From UBA2022 sp964621555 (GTDB lineage: Bacteria; Patescibacteriota; Dojkabacteria; SC72): a stretch of DNA of 14,744 nucleotides. Below the pieces are notes generated by a model. It saw only the letters and a program-made list of their open reading frames with translations. It had not been told where the DNA came from and did no database searches. Shown one piece after another: positions 1 to 7,400 of the stretch (the stretch's first letter is position 1; each line of letters starts with the position of its first letter). The position numbers and the translations under genes are program-made. Location: assembly GCA_964621555.1 (NCBI GenBank), contig CAZUOO010000019.1, positions 1 to 14,744 on the forward strand, read 5' to 3'.

Positions 1-398
1 TTCTATACGGAATTACTAGTGGGATTTCTAAATTAATTGTGCTAGATATTAATCCTCACTACTATCAGTTCTTAGATATCGTATTGGTAACTCCATTGTT
101 TATACTATTAGATTGGAAAGAGGTGGTGGGGCAGTTGAAGGTCATATCTAGACCTAATATTCTTTTTACATTTGCACCTGTCATCCTCTTCTACTTCACA
201 TATAATATTCTTAAATATATTGCATTGAGTAAAGGGTTGGAGCTTCCAATTGGTGATGCGGTTGATAATCTGGTGGTGTTTGTAATTATTGCATTGGAGA
301 TACTAATATTTAAGGTTAAGGGTGTTAACTTAAAATATAGGTTGGGAGTTAGTGTGATTGCTGTATTAGGGGTATATCTAATACAGGCTTATTCGTAG
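1..398 (+). CDS. EamA/DMT-family transporter, C-terminal part (5' truncated)
   Basis: This is the C-terminal half of a multi-pass inner-membrane protein, probably of the EamA (drug/metabolite transporter) superfamily. The frame is open to the window edge: it reads from base 3 as LYGITSGISKLIVLDINP and runs through without a stop, so the GTG at 39 is an internal valine and not a start. About 131 residues are visible. Hydrophobic segments fall at about DIVLVTPLFILL, NILFTFAPVILFYFTY, NLVVFVIIALEILIF and LGVSVIAVLGVYLIQ, the spacing expected for the last four helices of an EamA repeat; the opening 'YGITSGISKLI' resembles the first helix of the second repeat. Stop is TAG. It ends 21 bp from the convergent DinD-like gene. 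Substrate cannot be inferred. The family call rests on pattern recognition and is moderately sure; the membrane nature is sure. Confidence 0.7.
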   Translation, partial: LYGITSGISKLIVLDINPHYYQFLDIVLVTPLFILLDWKEVVGQLKVISRPNILFTFAPVILFYFTYNILKYIALSKGLELPIGDAVDNLVVFVIIALEILIFKVKGVNLKYRLGVSVIAVLGVYLIQAYS

Positions 399-419
399 GG
401 AATATTGTAATTTATTTAT

Positions 420-1241
420 CTATGGATGGGGGAGTTCTTTAGCGGGAGATTCAGCTATTATACTTTTGCCTGTATTCTTCTCAATTTCTTCCCTTGCTCT
501 TTTAGCAACTGTTCCACCGTCCCTTGCAGTCTTTATGTTTTGAGGAAAAGTTGTAGGTCTCCTAATCTTAGAGATTTCAGTGGTGGATGCCTCGGCGAGC
601 ATATTTAAAACTAGCTCAATATTTGTCATATTATCTCTGAGGTTTCCTTTTTTAATACCCTTTAAGTCTTTGTACTCCCTGACAGTTCTATCTGCCCATG
701 CTTTGGTAATTTCGTCAGTTAGTATCGCAAAATCCTTTCCCGCTTTTATCCCTCTACTTTGCCATTCATCTGTTAACTCTTTCCTAACCTCTATGCTTTT
801 TAACCTCTGATTAATCCACTCTTTAGAGTATCCTTTAGCTAAATATACTCGCATTGCCCTTTCAAAGGCTAGTTCAGGATCCTGAGTTTCTTCAACTCTT
901 TCATACCCAACTTTTGCTAGCCATAGCTTAAAAGGTTCAGCGTTTGGGGAGGGGATAGTCTGAATTATTCTAAATATAGTTTCTGTATCTCCTGCATCTG
1001 ATAGGTATCTCTTTCCGTCGGGAGCCACCATTTTCAGGCGTACGATTTTCTCGTACACCTCACTCCCTTCTGCTTTAAGTGTTCTCTTCAAGTCACTCCA
1101 GTATCTTTTAGGGATTGAAGAATTGGTCAGTATAGATATTATATCTATGATAGAGAAGTACCATAGCTCCTTCTTTTTGTCCCACTCTCTATGTACCTGT
1201 TTATCATTGAAAATAGCAATTGTCTTTGAAATATTTTTCAT
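420..1241 (-). CDS. Bro-N domain protein, DinD-like (DNA-damage-inducible protein D family)
   Basis: A 273-residue protein, close to the length of E. coli DinD (about 274). Residues about 14-115 resemble a Bro-N domain: an aromatic/acidic start (LWYFSIIDIISIL), a W-x-x-L-K-R element near residue 50, then RYLSDAGDTETIFRIIQ and AEPFKLWL, the usual Bro-N ending. Residues about 130-272 match the DinD-type C-terminus: a charged helix, GIKAGKDFAILTDEI, KGIKKGNLRDNMTNIEL, and the ending AKRAREEIEKNTG...ELPHP, which parallels the DinD 'HMGSTEL...GRKVRQTI...ELPTP' pattern. Bro-N domains bind DNA; E. coli DinD is SOS-induced and has been linked to RecA, so a DNA-damage or phage-antirepressor role is inference. 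The ATG sits directly downstream of TATAAT, with no Shine-Dalgarno. It is divergent from the giant surface protein gene. No phage genes lie nearby, so a prophage remnant is not supported. Confidence 0.85.
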   Translation of the reverse strand: MKNISKTIAIFNDKQVHREWDKKKELWYFSIIDIISILTNSSIPKRYWSDLKRTLKAEGSEVYEKIVRLKMVAPDGKRYLSDAGDTETIFRIIQTIPSPNAEPFKLWLAKVGYERVEETQDPELAFERAMRVYLAKGYSKEWINQRLKSIEVRKELTDEWQSRGIKAGKDFAILTDEITKAWADRTVREYKDLKGIKKGNLRDNMTNIELVLNMLAEASTTEISKIRRPTTFPQNIKTARDGGTVAKRAREEIEKNTGKSIIAESPAKELPHP

Positions 1242-1246
1242 ATTTA

Positions 1247-1252
1247 ATTATA
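1247..1252 (-). promoter_or_regulatory. -10 element for the DinD-like gene (leaderless start)
   Basis: A perfect TATAAT reads on the minus strand from 1252 to 1247. Only five bases separate it from the A of the ATG at 1241, so transcription would begin at or next to the start codon, giving a leaderless mRNA. No good TTGACA lies 16-18 bp upstream (TTCCCC is at the 17-bp position). The hexamer is perfect but the region is AT-rich, so chance is possible. Confidence 0.5.
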
Positions 1253-1275
1253 CTGCGATGGCTTCACGAGGGGAA

Positions 1276-1298
1276 ATTACAATCTCTAGGATTGTAAT
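1276..1298. promoter_or_regulatory. Perfect 9-bp inverted repeat, candidate operator
   Basis: ATTACAATC at 1276-1284 and GATTGTAAT at 1290-1298 are exact inverse complements separated by TCTAG. The centre is 46 bp from the DinD-like start codon, just upstream of its -10 and in the -35/upstream region, and about 170 bp from the start of the giant surface protein gene. The dyad looks like a dimeric repressor or activator site. It does not match the E. coli LexA box (CTGT...ACAG) or the Bacillus type (GAAC...GTTC). A weak hairpin is the alternative, but no U-tract follows on either strand. Confidence 0.45.
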
Positions 1299-1395
1299 CA
1301 TCTTGTTACATTGGTGGATAATTTTCTGTTATATCGCGTGAGTCCTAGAACTTTGTAAATTTATGGATGGCATATGAGCTATAGTCTAAAAATTA

Positions 1396-1444
1396 TTGAC
1401 TTGTAGTGGGAACTTTTCTAAAGTGAAATGTAGTTATATATAAC
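1396..1444 (+). promoter_or_regulatory. Promoter region of the giant surface protein gene
   Basis: TTGACT at 1396-1401 is followed after 17 bp by TAAAGT (1419-1424), a plausible -35/-10 pair giving a leader of about 28 nt. A second, better -10 (TATAAC, 1439-1444) lies 14 bp before the ATG and would give a leader of only about 8 nt. Neither leader contains a Shine-Dalgarno sequence. Which hexamer is used cannot be decided from sequence. Confidence 0.4.
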
Positions 1445-1458
1445 ACATAGAAATACGA

Positions 1459-4400
1459 ATGGATCAACAGCTTCCAGCAAAGCGAGCTACTCTTTTTCAG
1501 AGATTAAAACATTCTCCTAAGTGGGTTTCATTCATACTGTTATTTCTAGTTGTAGTTGTTACCCCTGTTACAATTCTTCTTCTCGACTACTTTGCTAATC
1601 CTGCACAGTCTTGGTTTGATAGTGCTTGGGAGTATAGAAAACCTCTCACATTAACCAACGGTGGGGGGAGTAAAACAGATTATGATGTTCTTGTTGTATT
1701 AGATACTGCTTCTTTGATTGCAGAGAATAAGATACAGGCTAACTGTAATGATATTAGGATTGTAGATAGTGATGGGATTACAGTTCTTCCATATTGGATA
1801 GAAGGGGGGTGTAATACTGCTGAGACAGAGATTTGGACGAGAGTTCCATCGGTTCCAACTGGTGAGAGTACTATTCATTTGTATTATGGAAATGGTAGTG
1901 CATTGGATGCTCAGCAGAGTTGGGGAGGGAAAATTAGTATGTATTCGCTTGGGTCATGCCCTACCGGTTGGACGGTTAATAATGATGCTACAGGGAAGTT
2001 TCTAAGGGGCAGTGCTGCTTATGGTGGTACTGGTGGTGCCAGCTCTCATACATATGGGACTGTAGCATGTACATTTTCAGCTTCGGGTAGTGGATATGGT
2101 AGCACAGATGGAGGAACTGAAAACTTGTTAAATAGATTCCATTCTCATGGTGGGGATGTAACTATCGGAGATTCTGGTGATCTTCTACCAAACTATGAGA
2201 ATGTTGTGTTATGTGAGGCGCCTAGTTTTGCAGTGAAAAGTGGATTAGTTGGTGTATTTGAAAGTACTCCAACAGGTTGGACTCGAAGTACTAATTTAGA
2301 TGGAGACTATATCCGTGTTGATACAACGGCTGGAGGAACTGGTGGCAATACTACTCATAGTCATACGTATTCAGGAGTAGGGTCAACATCGCACGATAAT
2401 CAGAATTTCTTTTCTTCTAGAAATATCTCTACTGTCGCTACAGGTGGAACTATTACTACCTCAGGTGGATATACAATTCATAGATTTACAACAAGTGGGA
2501 CATTTGAGTTAAGTTCCGATAAAAATATTGAATATTTGGTTGTTGGTGGAGGTGGTGGTGGGGCCTCCGGAGTTGCTTATGTAGGTAGTGGAGGTGGTGG
2601 TGGTGCGGGTGGAATGTTGACTGGGTCAGCTGTCTTTACTGGAGGTTCATATTCAGTTGTGGTAGGTGCGGGTGGAGCTTCAAATACTTCTGGTGGTAAT
2701 TCTTCGGTGAACTCTATAATCGCTCTCGGTGGTGGACGAGGAGGAAGGTCTGGTTTAGCACCTGCCTCAGGTGGGTCTGGAGGAGGAGCAGGTGGTGATT
2801 GCGAGAGGGCCTCAACAGGTTCGGGTGCTGCAGGAACGGCTGACCAGGGAAATAGTGGAGGAGATGTACCTGCGCTTACATGTTGGGCGGCTGGGGGTGG
2901 AGGTAAGGCTGCGGTTGGAGGAAGTAATGGTGGCGCGGGAGGTGCTGGTTTAGCGTCCTCAATTACTGGCTCGGCTGTGACGTATTCAAAAGGAGGTAAT
3001 CCTGGTGGAACGTATGGTGGTGGTTGGGTTTGTCCTGGACCTGGCGCTTCAGGTGCTGCAAATACTGGTAATGGTGCAAATGGTGGAGACGCAAAGACTT
3101 CTGGACCTCAAGCTTGTGAGGGAGGCGTCGGTGGATCTGGAGTTGTTGTCCTTAGGTATCTAACACCTTCTGTTGAAGGTATTATCGCAAGTGTGAATCA
3201 CACTCATGTAATAGGCAGTGGAAATACAAGTACCTCTTCCCATTTACCTTCCTATATTGACGCTATCTTTGCTTCATCTGATTCTGATACCAGTCTCCCT
3301 ACGGGTAGTATTGTTATCGCTAATGCTCTCCCTCCTTTAGGTTGGAATAGAGTGAGCGCATTTGATGGCAAAGTTTTAAAAGGATCTGCAACTTACGGTA
3401 CTACAGGAGGGAGTGATACTCACGACCATACTGTTACGATTAGTGGGTCGTCTGAAACGTTAAATGGATATTATAAAGCTTCACAAAATGCTTCTCCATC
3501 CACTCATACAAATACATGTACATTAGAATCTAAATCCAACCTTCCTCCATATCTCGACGTACTGTATATAAAGAAGGTTGATAATACTGTAGATGGTGTA
3601 ACATTAAATATTGGTACTGAAGAATCTAATGCTCCTGCGATGCCAACCTCTGTTCCTGCTCAAGCATTAAGCACTAGCAGTATCAGATGGAACTTTATAG
3701 ATAATGCAAATAATGAAGTTGGATTTAAGATTGTTGATGGAGATGGATTGGTAAAAGCTACCTGTGAGGGTGAAAACCTTACATACTGTGATGAAACTGG
3801 GCTCTCTCCAAATATTCAATATACGAGATACATAATTGCATATAATACAAATGGAGATAGTTTACAGTCTGATGCAGTTTCGAGATATACGCTAACAAAT
3901 ACCCCATCTATATCTATAACCTCTGTGAATTCTTCAACCGTTAATCTCTCTGCAACAGGACTTACAAACTTAGGGGTTGGGTTGTCGGCACTGTATTTTG
4001 ACTGTCTATCTGTTGATTGTGTGGGATCTGAAACTATCGCCCAATGGTTAACTGTGACAAGTGCTTCTGCAGTAAATCTTCAGTCAAATAACCAGTATTC
4101 ATTTAGAGTTAAGGCTAGAAATGGTGATGGGGTTGAAACCTCATACTCTGAAACTGTTTCAAACTATACCTATGCTAACGTCCCCGAGTTTACTGTCACT
4201 AATGTAACGTCGAGTTCTGTAACACCTGTTGTGAGTAATGTGCCAAATCTGGGGGAAGGGCAGAGTGCCATATTCATAGTTTGTGAATGTGATACTACAA
4301 GTACCGTCCCAAATACTTGGGTGGGGGCAAGTGAGGCTTTAATTGATGGCTTCACTCCAAATTCAAGTGCAACTATAACTATTAAGGCTAGAAATGGTGA

Positions 4401-7400
4401 TGGGGTTGAAACTGCTATTTCTGATCCAATCACTGTACACACACTCGCGAATGTACCACTTGTTCCTTCAATTAGTAATCTAACGGATAGTGCCTTTAAC
4501 GTATCTCTTAATCCCAGTCTAGGAGGTAATCCATCTTCAGTTCAATATTCAATTGCATATGGTGAAAATGAATATATAAATAATGTTGATGGTACACGTG
4601 GTTTGGTAGAGGTATGGGCTGACTACGATACTTGGAATTTTGGTGGTGGAGTATCTGTTGGAGGGTTAACTGAGGGTGTTGAGCATAGTGTAAAAGTACG
4701 AGCTCGAAATAGTGATAATGTGGTAACTTCCTTTACTGATGAGGTTAGCGCATATACACTTTTGAAAACTCCTACGATGGTTAGTGGTAGTGCACTAGGG
4801 TCAACTAGTATTCGTTGGAACTTTACAGACAATGGCGCAAATGAGGAAGGGTTTAGACTTTATGATAGCGGGGGTAATCTGCTAACTACATGTGTAGGTG
4901 CCAACCTCACATTCTGTGATGAAACAGGGTTAATACCAAATACTTCATATACGAGGAAGGTTAAAGCATATAATACAAATACAGAGAGTGTATTTAGTGG
5001 GGAGGTTTCTCAAACAACTCTTGCCACAGTACCTTCGCTTGCAAATATTACCGGAACTGAGGGGCGGGCATCTTTTGGGGTGTTGATGAATGGTAACCCC
5101 GGCGGAACAGAAATCTTGATAAAAGATCAGGCCTCTAACAAGTTCTACAATCCTGTAAATGGAGTTCTTTCAGATACAGAAATTTGGTTTGAATATGTAG
5201 ATACAGGTGAAGACCTCTTTGTTAATAATCTATCTGCGAACACTCTATATCAATTTGTAATTAAAGCTAGAAATAGTAATGAGGTAGAGAGTGACTTTAG
5301 TTCAGAGTATGAAGTATATACTCATGCTGTTTCCCCATCTGTTGTTTCGGTTGTAGGGGAGAGTGCAACTAGTGTGAAGGTAGTCATTGGGAATGAAAGC
5401 AACCCAAGCTCTACTCAATTTGTAATTAGGGAGGTGGGTAGCAATAAGTATGTAGATAATAGTAGTGGAGCTTTAGTGGATACTCCTGTTTGGGCAACAT
5501 ACACACAATTAGGAAGTAGTGATGGTGTCGTTGTGACTGGATTAAGTGCAAATACTGAGTATACCTTTGAAACTAAAGGGCGCAACCAAGATCAGATTGA
5601 AACGGATTTCTCTACTACAGTTGCTGGTCATACTCTAGCTAACACGCCTGCAATTAGTTCTCTGGTAGCAAGTTCCTCTACGGTTATTGTAGTTACAATC
5701 GATAATTCTTCTAATCCATTGACTACACAATTTGCTCTTAGAGAAACGGTTTCAGGATTGTATGTAAACTCCTCAACCGGAGTATTACAAGTTTCTCCAA
5801 GTTGGGCTACATATGCACAATGGGGTGGTGAAACTGGGTTTGGAATTACATCACTTTCTCCAAATAGTCAGTATTCGATCTCTGTACAAGCGAGAAATAG
5901 TGATAATATCTCAACTAGCTTCTCAAGTTCACAGTCCCTATATACTTTGGCAAATGTTCCAGGAAGTGTGAATGTTTCTGACGCTGGAGTTTCAACACTA
6001 CGAATAACTCTGGATACTAATGGTAATCCTGTTGCTACAACATACGCCCTCTATAATGTTACAAATTCTAAATATATAGATTATGTAAGTGGGAATGAAA
6101 GTGATAGTGCTGTATGGGGAACCTATGCACAGTGGGGTGGTGATTCAGGGTATATGATATCTGGCTTGGATTCTGGAACAACCTATGAGTTTGTATCTAA
6201 GGCAAGAAATGCAAATAATGTTGAGACCTCCTTTAGCGTAGGGGCGAATATTAGTACATCTTTAAACGCTCCAACAATTGGAATACCACAGAGACTCTCT
6301 GAAACTTCAATTAGGTGGACATTCACAGATAATGAAAGTAATGAGGTTGGGTATAGGGTGTACGATGATAACGATGTTCAGGTTGCAGAGTGTGTCGGTA
6401 CTTCACTAACCTCATGTGTGGAATATGGCATGACACCAAATACCGAGTACACAAGAAAGGTTGCAGCATATAACGACAACGGAAGGGGAGGATTTAGTGA
6501 AAGCGTAAGTAGGTATACACCAGCTTCGGTTCCTCAAATATCTGATTCTGAAGCCGTTACATCAAGCACGCTTAGACTTAAGATTGGAAGTAATGGGAAT
6601 CCCGCTAATACAGAGTATGAAATTAGAGAGGTTGTATCAGGGTTGAAGGTTGGGAATATTGTAGATGGAGTTGCAACTCTAGTAGTTGGTGATAGCTGGC
6701 AGACACTTTCCAACCTTGGTGGTGATGCAGGAATTGTAGTTTCTGAACTATTTGCTAATGCTGAATATGTATTTGAGGTTGTTGCTAGAGATGGTGAGGG
6801 AATTGTAACTGCCCCTTCCTCACAGGTCGTGATCTATACTCTAACAGTGACTACAGCCTCACCTACATTACAAGCACTTAGTGAGAGTAGTATGAAGGCG
6901 GTTATAGATACAGGAGGTAATAGTGAAGTTACTACGTTTGCCGTTAAGGATGTTAAAGGTTCTAGATATTTCAACTACTCCAATGGACTATGGCAAGTAG
7001 AGCCTGTTTGGGGAACCTATACTCAATGGGGAAGAACATCAGGCTTTACAGTAACTGGACTTGGGGTAAACACTGAGTATGAGATTCAGGTTATATCTAA
7101 GAATGGAGGAGGGATTGAATCCCTACCTTCTCCAAGCTCGCTAATCTATACCCTTGCAAACACACCATCCCGACCAACCGCTTCCCTAAATTCTACCTCT
7201 TCGGTTCTTGTGAGAGTTGGGGCTAATCAAAACCCTGTTAATACTGAATACTCACTACTTGATATAAGTTCGAATAGGTTTGTAGATCCAAGAACTGGTA
7301 ATCTAGTGTCGAGCGTAAGATGGGGAAGACTATCAGATTTCGGAGGAGCAAATGGGATTACAGTGGGTTCCCTAACTCCAGGAGCAAGATATGAGTTTAT

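Noticed and set aside
39..41. GTG at 39 as the start of the first gene
   Set aside because: The frame is open upstream to the window edge with transporter-like residues, so the GTG is an internal valine.
426..810. Plus-strand open frames inside the DinD-like gene
   Set aside because: They lie antisense to a well-supported coding frame, show low-complexity Phe/Ser/Leu composition and have no homology-like motifs.
420..1241. Prophage remnant indicated by the Bro-N protein
   Set aside because: No other phage gene, integrase or attachment site is adjacent, and DinD-like proteins occur as single chromosomal genes.
1123..1341. Plus-strand frame across the DinD-like 5' end and the intergenic region
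   Set aside because: It overlaps the promoter and dyad, reads as antisense of the start of a real gene, and has no start signal.
1242..1458. Possible tRNA or small RNA gene in the divergent intergenic region
   Set aside because: No cloverleaf, anticodon arm or GTTCRA box was found; the region is explained by promoters and one dyad.
2530..3140. Possible CRISPR-like or tandem DNA repeat in the G-rich tract
   Set aside because: The repetition comes from GGT/GGA codons of a glycine-rich protein domain; there are no constant-length repeats with unique spacers.
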